Shown here: positions 8,172-16,093 of the stretch, one piece after another
Numbering within the stretch: the stretch's first letter is position 1
Layout: each line of letters starts with the position of its first letter
NCBI RefSeq assembly: GCF_041916735.1
Contig: NZ_JAYRYY010000016.1
From: Zoogloea sp016790385
GTDB lineage: Bacteria > Pseudomonadota > Gammaproteobacteria > Burkholderiales > Rhodocyclaceae
Direction: 5' to 3' (one strand)
DNA length: 64,000 bases
Translations under genes and position numbers: made by a program
The notes under the pieces: generated by a model
What the model was told of the DNA's origin: nothing
The model's input: only the letters and a program-made list of their open reading frames with translations
Database searches by the model: none

Positions 8172-9821
8172 ATGGACAACCGTCGCCTGATCCTCCTTCT
8201 CGTCTTCTCGTTCTCCCTGGTCATGCTTTGGGACGGCTGGCAGAAGCACAACAAGCCCCCGGTGCCGGCCGTCGCCGCGACCGCCGATTCCGCAGCCGGC
8301 GTACCCACGCCGACGCCGGGTGCCACGGCAGCCGGTGCGCCTGCGCTGCCCGGGCAGAATGCCACTGCGGCCCCAGCCGCGGCGGCCGCCCCGAAGGCCA
8401 TCATCCGCACGGATGTGCTGGTGGCGGAGGTGTCGGCCCAGGGTGGCGACATCATCCGGCTGGAGCTGACCCGCCATAAGGCGTCGGAAGATCCGTCCCG
8501 CAACTATGTGCTTTTCGACAATGGCGAAAAGCACAACTACGCCGCCCAGACCGGCCTGATCGGCAATGGTCTGCCCAATCACAAGTCGGTTTTCAATCTC
8601 GCGGCGTCGAGCCTTGAGCTGAAGGACGGCGAGGATGCGGTGACCCTGCGCCTGGACGCTCCGGCCACGGCCGATGGCATCAAGGTGAGCAAGTTCATCA
8701 CCTTCCACCGGGGCAGTTACGTTGCCGATGTGAGCTACGAGATCGTCAACGGCAGTGCCGCGGCGCTCGCGCCCCACGCCTACTTCCAGTTCACCCGCGA
8801 TGGCAAGCCGGCCGAGCAGCCCGGCGGCTTCGGCGTGCAGACCTTCACCGGCCCGGCCTTCTATACCGAAGCCGAGAAGTACCAGAAGGTCGCTTTCGAG
8901 GACATTGCTTCCAAGAAAGCCAAGTTCGTCTCCAAGGCGTCCGACGGCTGGGCGGCGATGGTTCAGCACTACTTTGTGGCGGGCTGGGCGCCGGCTGCGG
9001 GTGAGCGCGAGTTCTTTGCCAATCAGGTGAGTTCCGACCTTTACTCTGCCGGCGTGATCGTGCCGGTGGCTGCCATTGCCCCGGGCCAGAGCGGCAAGCT
9101 GTCGATGCCTCTCTATGCCGGCCCCCAGGAGCAGAGCCGCCTGGAGCAATTCGCCAAGGGCTTCGACCTGGTGGTGGACTACGGCTGGCTGACCATCATC
9201 GCCGCACCGCTGTTCTGGGTGCTGGAGTGGTTCCACAAGCTCACCGGCAACTGGGGCTGGGCCATCATCCTGGTCACCATCGCCCTGAAGGCCCTGTTCT
9301 TCCCCCTGTCCGCCGCCAGCTACAAGTCGATGGCCAAGATGAAGACCCTCGGCCCGCGCCTGCAGCGCCTGAAGGAGCAGTACGGCGACGACAAGATGAA
9401 GATGCAGCAGGCCATGATGGACCTGTACAAGCGCGAGAAGGTGAACCCCCTCGGCGGCTGCCTGCCCATCCTGATCCAGATCCCGGTGTTCATCGCCCTG
9501 TACTGGGTGCTGCTGGGGGTTGTGGAGATGCGTGGTGCGCCCTGGCTGGGCTGGATCCACGATCTGTCGGTCAAGGATCCGTATTACATACTGCCGCTGG
9601 TCATGGGTGCCACCAGCTTCATCCAGATGAAGCTCAACCCGGCTCCCCCTGATCCCATCCAGGCCAAGGTGATGATGATGATGCCCATCCTCTTCACGTT
9701 CATGTTCCTGTGGTTCCCGGCAGGTCTGGTGCTGTACTGGGTGGTCAACAACACCCTGTCCATTGCCCAGCAATGGCAGATCAACCGGATGATCGCGGCC
9801 GGTGGCAAGCCGGCCGAGTGA
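8172..9821 (+). CDS. yidC: Membrane protein insertase YidC
   Basis: YidC inserts and folds inner-membrane proteins, alone or with SecYEG. An N-terminal membrane anchor (LILLLVFSFSLVMLWDGW) is followed by an Ala/Pro-rich linker and then the large periplasmic beta domain, up to about residue 340. The conserved five-helix insertase region follows, including WGWAIILVTIALKALFFPLS, the LGGCLPILIQIPVFIALYW segment, and a C-terminal WVVNNTLSIAQQW. The length of 549 residues is typical of Gram-negative YidC. It lies 51 bp after yidD and overlaps mnmE by 20 bp. Confidence 0.97.
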   Translation: MDNRRLILLLVFSFSLVMLWDGWQKHNKPPVPAVAATADSAAGVPTPTPGATAAGAPALPGQNATAAPAAAAAPKAIIRTDVLVAEVSAQGGDIIRLELTRHKASEDPSRNYVLFDNGEKHNYAAQTGLIGNGLPNHKSVFNLAASSLELKDGEDAVTLRLDAPATADGIKVSKFITFHRGSYVADVSYEIVNGSAAALAPHAYFQFTRDGKPAEQPGGFGVQTFTGPAFYTEAEKYQKVAFEDIASKKAKFVSKASDGWAAMVQHYFVAGWAPAAGEREFFANQVSSDLYSAGVIVPVAAIAPGQSGKLSMPLYAGPQEQSRLEQFAKGFDLVVDYGWLTIIAAPLFWVLEWFHKLTGNWGWAIILVTIALKALFFPLSAASYKSMAKMKTLGPRLQRLKEQYGDDKMKMQQAMMDLYKREKVNPLGGCLPILIQIPVFIALYWVLLGVVEMRGAPWLGWIHDLSVKDPYYILPLVMGATSFIQMKLNPAPPDPIQAKVMMMMPILFTFMFLWFPAGLVLYWVVNNTLSIAQQWQINRMIAAGGKPAE

Positions 9822-11148
9822 GTGCATAGCGGCGATCGCCACCGCCCCCGGGCGCGGTGGCATCGGCGTGGTCCGGATCTCCGGGCCGAGTCTCTCCCCG
9901 CTCGCGGCCACGCTTGGTGGTCGCGAGCCGCAAGCCCGGGTCGCCCAGTTCGCCCGCTTCCGTGATGGCAGCGGCGGGCTGATCGACGAAGGCCTCCTCC
10001 TCTACTTCCCCGCGCCCCATTCCTTCACCGGCGAAGACGTCATCGAACTCCAGGGCCACGGCGGCCCGGTGGTCATGCAGATGCTGCTGGCCCGATGCCT
10101 TGAGCTGGGCGCCCGCCTTGCCGAGCCCGGTGAATTCACCCGGCGCGCCTTTCTCAACGGCAAGCTCGACCTGGCCCAGGCCGAGAGCGTTGCCGATCTC
10201 ATCGAGGCCTCCACGGCCGCTGCGGCCCGCTCGGCGGTCCGATCCCTCACTGGCAGTTTCTCCCGCGAAGTCCAGGGCCTGTGTGAGCGCCTGATCGACC
10301 TGCGCATGCTGGTCGAGGCGACCCTCGATTTTCCCGACGAAGACGTGGATTTCCTGATCGAGGCCAAGGCCTTCGAGCGTATTGAGGTCGTCGCCGCCGA
10401 ACTGCGTGCCATCCTCGACCGCGCCCGGCAGGGCAGCCTGCTGCGCAATGGCCTGCATGTGGTCCTTGTCGGTCAGCCCAACGTCGGCAAGTCCAGCCTG
10501 CTCAACCGCCTCGCCGGTGAGGAGCGGGCCATCGTCACCGACATCGCCGGCACCACCCGCGACGCCCTGCGCGAGACCATCCAGATCGAGGGTATTCCCC
10601 TCCACATCACCGACACCGCCGGGCTGCGTGACACCACCGATGAAGTCGAGAAGATCGGCATCGCCCGCACCTGGCAGGAGATCGAGCGCGCTGACGTGGT
10701 GGTGCGTCTGGTGGATGTGCGGGCCGGCCTCACCGAGGCCGATGCCGCCATCGATGCCCGCCTGCCGGCCGGTGTCGAGCGCATCACCGTCTTCAACAAG
10801 GTGGACCTGCTGGGGCGCCAACCCGAGCGCACCGAGGACGCCGCCGGCGTCAGCCTCTATCTCTCCGCCAAGGCCGATCAGGGCGTCGAGCTGCTGCGGG
10901 CCGAGCTGCTGCGGGTGGCGGGCTGGCACCGTCACGGGGAGGACGTGATCCTCGCTCGCGAGCGTCACCTCATCGCCCTGCGTGAGGCCCTTGCCCGGGT
11001 AGAGGCCGCCCTCGACGCCCGCCACGCTCTGGAGCTGATGGCCGAGGAGCTGCGCCTCGCCCAGGAGGCGGTAAATGAGATCACCGGGGAGTTCACTCCG
11101 GATGATCTGCTGGGGGTGATCTTCTCGCGTTTCTGCATCGGAAAGTAA
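9802..11148 (+). CDS. mnmE: tRNA uridine-5-carboxymethylaminomethyl(34) synthesis GTPase MnmE
   Basis: MnmE works with MnmG to modify the wobble uridine of several tRNAs. The N-terminal tetrahydrofolate-binding domain begins IAAIATAPGRGGIGVVRISG. The inserted G domain has GQPNVGKSSLLNRL (about residue 223), the TTRD switch, DTAG and NKVD. The protein ends with the invariant FCIGK. The length is 448 residues. The start is a GTG inside the yidC 3' end, which fits the family N-terminus. mnmG is not in the window. Confidence 0.96.
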   Translation: MASRPSECIAAIATAPGRGGIGVVRISGPSLSPLAATLGGREPQARVAQFARFRDGSGGLIDEGLLLYFPAPHSFTGEDVIELQGHGGPVVMQMLLARCLELGARLAEPGEFTRRAFLNGKLDLAQAESVADLIEASTAAAARSAVRSLTGSFSREVQGLCERLIDLRMLVEATLDFPDEDVDFLIEAKAFERIEVVAAELRAILDRARQGSLLRNGLHVVLVGQPNVGKSSLLNRLAGEERAIVTDIAGTTRDALRETIQIEGIPLHITDTAGLRDTTDEVEKIGIARTWQEIERADVVVRLVDVRAGLTEADAAIDARLPAGVERITVFNKVDLLGRQPERTEDAAGVSLYLSAKADQGVELLRAELLRVAGWHRHGEDVILARERHLIALREALARVEAALDARHALELMAEELRLAQEAVNEITGEFTPDDLLGVIFSRFCIGK

Positions 11149-11301
11149 GTACACGTCCGGACTCCACCTGGCCCGGCGACTTACAAATCCATACGACTCC
11201 TTACAACCGGCGGATGGGGCGGCGGCTACATTCGAAAGACATCGGGCGCGATCGCCCCTCCCCGCCCAGGTTGAGGTGGGAGAGTCTGACGGAGAGCCAT
11301 C

Positions 11302-11508
11302 ATGAAAACCCCTGGACGAGTTCTGATCGCCATCCTTGCAGCCACCACCTTTGCCGGCTGCGCCAACATGAGCGCCCAGCAGAAGAACACCGCCGTTGGC
11401 GCCGCCATCGGCGGGGTCGCCGGGTCGGTGCTGACCGGCGGCAGTGCCGTTGGTACGGTGGGCGGGGCGGCAGTGGGCGGCGTGATCGGCAATCAGATCA
11501 AGAAGTAG
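11302..11508 (+). CDS. Small glycine-zipper lipoprotein (OsmB-like)
   Basis: This is a 68-residue protein with a signal peptide ending in the lipobox FAGC, so it is likely lipidated at Cys20. The mature part is a Gly/Ala-rich zipper (AVGAAIGGVAGSV, GGAAVGGVIGNQIKK) like that of OsmB and other 2TM glycine-zipper envelope proteins. GGAGAG precedes the ATG by about six bases. The promoter region holds TTACAA at 11181 and 11201. It is probably an outer-membrane or periplasmic stress-associated protein; the exact role is unknown. Confidence 0.75.
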   Translation: MKTPGRVLIAILAATTFAGCANMSAQQKNTAVGAAIGGVAGSVLTGGSAVGTVGGAAVGGVIGNQIKK

Positions 11509-11601
11509 GGCGCAACACGCCTGCGCCGGGACGGGCACTTCAATGCTGTTCCCGGCCTCTTCCTTCGGCGACAATTGAACCCTTCTAAGGAGGGACGCGC
11601 C

Positions 11602-12363
11602 ATGGGTTGGGAGCCGGATCGATACCTGCAGTTTTCCGATGAACGTCTGCGCCCGGCGATCGATCTGCTCGGTCGCGTTCCCCTGCTCCGACCCGGACGC
11701 ATTGTTGATCTGGGATGCGGCGCGGGCAATGTGACACGTTTGTTGGCCGAGCGCTGGCCGGGGGCGGACATCACCGGACTGGACAGCTCGCCGGCCATGC
11801 TGGAGCGGGCGCGCAGCGTTTTGCCCGGCGTCCGCTTTGATCAGGCCGGCGTTGAGCACTGGGAGCCCGAAGAGCCTCTAGACCTGCTGTTTTCCAATGC
11901 TGCGCTGCATTGGGTGGGTGACCATCAAAGCCTGTTTCCCCGGCTGTTGAATGCGCTGTTTCCGGGTGGGGTGCTGGCCGTGCAGATGCCCGGCAATTTT
12001 GATGCTCCATCCCATCGACTGATTCGGGAGCTGGCCGCGTCCCCCGAGTGGGCGGAACGGGTTGGCTCGGTACGGATGGGGGCCGTGCTCGGCATGGCCG
12101 ACTACCATCAGCTTCTGGTGCCCCTGTGTACGCGCCTGAGCCTGTGGGAGACGACCTACTGGCAGGGCATGAGCGGGCCATCGCCGGTTCTCGACTGGCT
12201 GCGAGGAACGACCTTGCTGCCCTATCTGTCGGCCCTCGATGAGGCCGGACAGGTGGCCTTCCTGTCCCAGCTCGAATCCCGGCTGGCGGCCGCCTATCCT
12301 CCGGACGCCCACGGCACCACGCTTTTTCCCTTCCGCCGCATCTTCATCATCGCGCAACGATGA
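11602..12363 (+). CDS. tam: Trans-aconitate 2-methyltransferase-like SAM-dependent methyltransferase
   Basis: A Rossmann-fold methyltransferase. Motif I is IVDLGCGAGNVTRLLAERWPGA, with the acidic loop DSSPAMLERA. FSNAALHWVGDH matches the Tam family, which methylates trans-aconitate to relieve aconitase inhibition. The N-terminus WEPDRYLQFSDERLRPA is also Tam-like. The start at 11602 is set by AAGGAGG seven bases upstream. An in-frame start at 11575 lies before that site. The length is 253 residues. It overlaps the next gene by ATGA, so they are likely co-expressed. Substrate specificity is inferred from family likeness. Confidence 0.8.
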   Translation: MGWEPDRYLQFSDERLRPAIDLLGRVPLLRPGRIVDLGCGAGNVTRLLAERWPGADITGLDSSPAMLERARSVLPGVRFDQAGVEHWEPEEPLDLLFSNAALHWVGDHQSLFPRLLNALFPGGVLAVQMPGNFDAPSHRLIRELAASPEWAERVGSVRMGAVLGMADYHQLLVPLCTRLSLWETTYWQGMSGPSPVLDWLRGTTLLPYLSALDEAGQVAFLSQLESRLAAAYPPDAHGTTLFPFRRIFIIAQR

Positions 12364-13193
12364 CCTCCGCAGCCCTGTTTGCCGAGGCGGCGTCCCTCAT
12401 CGCCAAGGCTGACGGCTTGATCATCTCCGCCGGTGCGGGCATGGGGGTCGATTCCGGTCTGCCGGATTTCCGCGGCAATTCGGGTTTCTGGCGCGCCTAT
12501 CCGGCGCTGGCCGGCGCGCGCATTGCGTTCGAGGAGATCGCCTGCCCGGATGCCTTTCGCCGTCATCCGCGGCTGGCTTGGGGCTTCTATGGTCATCGTC
12601 TGAATCTGTATCGGCGCACCCCCCCTCACCTGGGCTTTGCGATCCTGCAAGGTATTGGCGCCCGACTCGCTCGGGGTTGCTTCGTGTTTACATCCAACGT
12701 GGACGGCCAGTTCCAACGGGCAGGCTTTCCGGAAGATGTGATCTGCGAGGTGCATGGTTCCCTGCACCACCTTCAATGCATGGAGCCCTGCGGACACGGC
12801 ATCTTCTCCGCCGACACTTATGTTCCGGAAGTGGATGAGGAGGCCTGCCTGCTCACCAGCCCGCTGCCGCGCTGCACATGCTGCGATGCGCTGCTCCGGC
12901 CGAATGTGTTGATGTTTGGCGATGGTGAATGGCTGAGCCAGCGGACGGCGGGTCAGCGTCGGCGGCTGGAGCAGTGGTTGCGAACAACGCATCGTCCGGT
13001 GGTCATCGAGATCGGAGCGGGTAGCCATGTCCCAACGGTGCGCTGGTTCAGCGAGACGCTCGGCGAGCCTCTGATACGCATCAACCCGACCGAGCCGGAT
13101 ATTCCCGGCCGGGGAGTCAGTCTGGCAATGGGTGGGCTGGATGCCTTGTCTGGGATCCGCGCAGCGCTGGATCGTCAGGGCTTTCCGGGGTGA
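12360..13193 (+). CDS. Sir2-family NAD-dependent protein deacetylase-like
   Basis: The NAD-binding motif reads SAGAGMGVDSGLPDFRGN, close to the sirtuin GAGxSxxSGIPDFRG but with MGV replacing the usual IS. TSNVDGQFQ corresponds to TQNID, and EVHGSLHHLQC contains the catalytic His and the start of the zinc site. Cysteines near CMEPC and CTCC probably bind zinc. GAGS near the end completes the NAD pocket. The length is 277 residues. It may remove acyl groups from lysines or ADP-ribosylate proteins. The start overlaps the methyltransferase stop. The changed GAG motif and the long spacing make the exact class uncertain. Confidence 0.8.
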   Translation: MTSAALFAEAASLIAKADGLIISAGAGMGVDSGLPDFRGNSGFWRAYPALAGARIAFEEIACPDAFRRHPRLAWGFYGHRLNLYRRTPPHLGFAILQGIGARLARGCFVFTSNVDGQFQRAGFPEDVICEVHGSLHHLQCMEPCGHGIFSADTYVPEVDEEACLLTSPLPRCTCCDALLRPNVLMFGDGEWLSQRTAGQRRRLEQWLRTTHRPVVIEIGAGSHVPTVRWFSETLGEPLIRINPTEPDIPGRGVSLAMGGLDALSGIRAALDRQGFPG

Positions 13194-13207
13194 AGTCGGT
13201 GATGGTG

Positions 13208-13223
13208 TGTTTCACGTGAAACA
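13208..13223. promoter_or_regulatory. parS site 1 (ParB-binding centromere)
   Basis: TGTTTCACGTGAAACA is an exact match to the 16-bp parS palindrome recognised by chromosomal ParB. It lies in the 131-bp gap after the Sir2-family gene, about 6 kb from dnaA. ParB loading here would link origin segregation and SMC recruitment. parA and parB are not in the window. Confidence 0.93.
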
Positions 13224-13316
13224 GCGCGGATGAAGCCGGCACTTTCGATTTCGGGGCTGGTCATGGCCGGCTCTATCCTGTGCCTTACGGCTCACCTTCC
13301 ATTGACCGAAACGGAG

Positions 13317-13332
13317 TGTTTCACGTGAAACA
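13317..13332. promoter_or_regulatory. parS site 2 (ParB-binding centromere)
   Basis: This is a second exact copy of TGTTTCACGTGAAACA, 109 bp from the first. It overlaps the probable translation start (GTG at 13325) of the spermidine-synthase-like gene, so part of the centromere is also coding. ParB binding here could repress that gene. Confidence 0.93.
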
Positions 13333-14188
13333 TGCCGATTTGCTTCGTTTGCCCCTTGGCCCTGGGGCAAGCCTCGCCCTTCGCCAGCGTCGCCCAGCCT
13401 CAAGTAGTCCAAGCCGCTTTCAGTCCATCTCGGTGGCGGATACCTCAGTCTTCGGTGCCCTTTATCTTCTGGATGGGGATGCGATGGCGGCCGAGGCGGA
13501 TGAGTTCATGATCCACGAAAGCCTGGTGCACATCCCTGCCCTGAGCCATCCCAGCCCTCGCCAAGTGATGGTGCTCGGAGGTGGCGATGGCGCTTCGGCG
13601 CGGGAACTGCTTAAACACCCCGGCGTTGAGCGGGTGCTCGTCGCTGAACTTGATCCGGGCGTTGTCGCCATGGTCCGCAGCCATCTTCCCGCCCTGCCCC
13701 AGGGAGCCTTCGATGCCCGGCAAGTCAGCCTGCGTTTTGGTGATGCCGCTGACACCCTCGCCTCTGCTCGACGACAGGGGGAGCGCTTCGACCTGATCGT
13801 CTTCGATCTGACCGAAGCTGATGACCCGGCCTGCGCCCACCTGCACCAAATGGATTTCCTCCAACTCTGCGCGGCCAGCCTCGCTCCCCATGGGATAATC
13901 CACGTCCAGCTCGGCTCCCCCTTTTACCAGCCCGGTAAGGTGGCAAGCCTGTATCGCCGACTGGCTGCCGTTTTTCCCGTGCTGCGGGTCAGCCTGATCC
14001 ATGTCCCCCTATACGGTGGCCCCTGGCTTCTGGCCACCTGTGCCGGGGATGATTTCCGTGAGCCGGATGAGGCGACCCTTGTCGAGCGTATGGCTGCGAG
14101 GGGTATTCACGGTTTGCGCTACTACAATCCGGCGCTTCACCTGGCCAGCCGCGCCCTGCCCAATTACATCCGCGACTTGCTCGCTTGA
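13325..14188 (+). CDS. Spermidine synthase-like aminopropyltransferase-fold protein
   Basis: The fold is that of SpeE-type enzymes: a short N-terminal beta part (SRFQSISVADTSVFGALYLLDGD), then MVLGGGDGASARELLKH for cofactor binding and VAELDPGVVAMVR. FDLTEADDP sits where the catalytic Asp of spermidine synthase normally lies. The C-terminus resembles SpeE but is atypical (about 287 residues). I chose GTG 13325 because ACGGAG lies eight bases upstream. GTG 13316 and GTG 13280 are alternatives in the same frame. The start codon lies inside parS site 2. The true substrate could differ from putrescine. Confidence 0.75.
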   Translation: MKHADLLRLPLGPGASLALRQRRPASSSPSRFQSISVADTSVFGALYLLDGDAMAAEADEFMIHESLVHIPALSHPSPRQVMVLGGGDGASARELLKHPGVERVLVAELDPGVVAMVRSHLPALPQGAFDARQVSLRFGDAADTLASARRQGERFDLIVFDLTEADDPACAHLHQMDFLQLCAASLAPHGIIHVQLGSPFYQPGKVASLYRRLAAVFPVLRVSLIHVPLYGGPWLLATCAGDDFREPDEATLVERMAARGIHGLRYYNPALHLASRALPNYIRDLLA

Positions 14189-14193
14189 GATCC

Positions 14194-15519
14194 ATGCCCA
14201 GCCGCCCGCCCCGTTCCACCTCCCCTGCCGCGTCCGTCCTCGCCGAGGACAGCCTCGCTTACGCTCTTGCCACAACCGCCGACCTGATTGCCGACGTGGT
14301 GGCCGGCGGAAACCTCACCGAAGCGCTCGCCGCCCTGTGGAGCGCCCGACCGGCGACACCTCCCGGCGTCCGTGGCGCCATTCTCGATCTCACCTATGGA
14401 ACCCTGCGTGACTATGGTCGACAGGATTTCATCCTCGCCCGGTTGCTCCAGAAGCCCTTGCCCGAGCCTGTACAGTCCCTGTTGCGGGTGGCGTTGTACC
14501 GTCTCGACAGCCGAGCCGACACCGCTCATACGATTGTCGATCAGGCAGTCACTGCCGCGGCAACGCTGCTTGCGGGCAGGTTCAAGGGGGTGGTGAATGG
14601 CGTGCTACGCAATGCCCTGCGCCAGTCTGCGGAGCTGAAGCGTGCTGCCGACGCGGACATGGTGGCGGAGTTTCGCCATCCGCCCTGGTGGATCCGCCGC
14701 CTGCGCAACCAGTACCCGGACACCTGGCGCGCCATCCTGGCAGCGGGCAACACCCATCCGCCGATGGCCTTGCGCGTCAATCGCCGACGGGCCGAGGTGC
14801 GTGAGGTGTTGTCGGCCTTCGCCGCCGCTGATCTGCCCGTCCGCGAGCTGAGCAACGGCGCGCTTCTGCTTGATCGCCCGGTGCCCGTGGCCCGGGTGCC
14901 GGGCTTCGCCGAAGGCCGGGTCAGCGTCCAGGATGCCGGGGCGCAATACGCCGCCGGCTACCTTGATCTGGCCGACGGTCAGCGGGTTCTCGACGCCTGC
15001 GCCGCGCCGGGCGGCAAGACATCACATATCCTCGAGCGCGCCCAGGTGGATCTGCTTGCCCTGGATGCCGATGCTGTTCGCGCCCGTCGGGTCAGTGAAA
15101 ATCTGGATCGTCTTGGTCTGTCGGCCGAGGTCAGGGCTGCGGATTGCCGTGACCTGTCGCGGTGGTGGGACGGGCGACCCTTCCAGCGCATTCTGGCCGA
15201 CGTGCCCTGCTCCGCGTCCGGCGTGGTCCGGCGCAACCCCGATATCAAATGGCTGCGTCGTTCCGATGACGTGGCCCGCTTCGCTGCCCAACAGGCAGAG
15301 ATACTCGACGCCCTGTGGCAGGTCCTCGCGCCGGGTGGCAAAATGCTTTATGTCACTTGCTCGGTGTTTGCCGAAGAGAACCGGGATCAGATCGCCGCAT
15401 TCACGGCGCGCCATCCCGACAGCTGTCTCGTGCCGATTGCCGGACAGCCCGATTGCCAGTATCTGCCTTGCGCCGAACATGACGGATTTTTCTACGCCCT
15501 GCTCGAGAAAGCTGCCTGA
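14194..15519 (+). CDS. rsmB: 16S rRNA (cytosine(967)-C(5))-methyltransferase
   Basis: This enzyme makes m5C967 of 16S rRNA. An N-terminal NusB-like RNA-binding domain covers about residues 20-150. The SAM domain then shows LDACAAPGGKTSHILE, and the catalytic motifs DVPCSASGVVRRNPDIKW and VTCSVFAEEN with the two active cysteines. The length is 441 residues from the ATG at 14194; a TTG nine bases earlier overlaps the previous stop and is less likely. It starts a tightly packed run of genes ending with ntrX, a conserved arrangement in betaproteobacteria. Confidence 0.93.
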   Translation: MPSRPPRSTSPAASVLAEDSLAYALATTADLIADVVAGGNLTEALAALWSARPATPPGVRGAILDLTYGTLRDYGRQDFILARLLQKPLPEPVQSLLRVALYRLDSRADTAHTIVDQAVTAAATLLAGRFKGVVNGVLRNALRQSAELKRAADADMVAEFRHPPWWIRRLRNQYPDTWRAILAAGNTHPPMALRVNRRRAEVREVLSAFAAADLPVRELSNGALLLDRPVPVARVPGFAEGRVSVQDAGAQYAAGYLDLADGQRVLDACAAPGGKTSHILERAQVDLLALDADAVRARRVSENLDRLGLSAEVRAADCRDLSRWWDGRPFQRILADVPCSASGVVRRNPDIKWLRRSDDVARFAAQQAEILDALWQVLAPGGKMLYVTCSVFAEENRDQIAAFTARHPDSCLVPIAGQPDCQYLPCAEHDGFFYALLEKAA

Positions 15520-16093
15520 ACGCCGTCGCTTCCTGCGAACGCTTGCCGCCCTGATGGTGGGCGGCCTGCTCAATGCAAGCGCCCCTGCATACGCTGCCGA
15601 GGCGGAGATTCGGGCTGCATCCATCGACGTCAGCGAAGATCAATACGTACTGAATGCGGATATCTCGGCCGACCTGACCCCTCTGCTGGCCGACGTGGTT
15701 GGCCGTGGGGTTTCCCTGTTCTTCGTTACCGAGTTCGAACTTCGCTCGCCGCGCTGGTACTGGTTTGACGAAGAGGTTGTCAGCAAGACGGTGACCTACC
15801 GCCTCTCCTACCAATCTCTGACCCGCCAGTACCGCCTCACCACCGGCACCCTGCACCAGAACTTCTCCACGGTGGAAGAGGCCATGCGCACCATGCTGCG
15901 CATCCGAAACTGGGGGGTGTCCGAGCGCAGCGGCCTGCGACCCGGGCGCAGCTACAACGCCGCGTTGCGCTTCCGCCTGGACGTGGCCGAGCTGCCCAAG
16001 CCGCTACAGGTGAGCGCCTTCGGTCGAAAGGACTGGAACCTCGGCACGGACTGGTATCGTTGGACTTTCGTCGCTGGCCGCGAATCCAAATGA
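15479..16093 (+). CDS. DUF4390 domain-containing exported protein
   Basis: A 204-residue protein with an N-terminal twin-arginine-like stretch (RRRFLRTLAALMVGG) and a signal sequence ending near APAYAA. The mature region has the DUF4390 pattern: ISADLTPLLADVVGRGVSLFF, RSPRWYWFDEEV, then YRLSYQSLTRQYRLTTG. It overlaps rsmB by 41 bp and ends in an ATGA overlap with the NtrY-like kinase, so it lies in the same transcript. Its function is unknown. The fixed linkage suggests a periplasmic accessory to the kinase, which is inference. Confidence 0.8.
   Translation: MTDFSTPCSRKLPERRRFLRTLAALMVGGLLNASAPAYAAEAEIRAASIDVSEDQYVLNADISADLTPLLADVVGRGVSLFFVTEFELRSPRWYWFDEEVVSKTVTYRLSYQSLTRQYRLTTGTLHQNFSTVEEAMRTMLRIRNWGVSERSGLRPGRSYNAALRFRLDVAELPKPLQVSAFGRKDWNLGTDWYRWTFVAGRESK

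Noticed and set aside
7800..11859. Two long minus-strand open frames over yidC and mnmE
   Set aside because: Antisense to intact yidC and mnmE; composition is typical of shadow frames.
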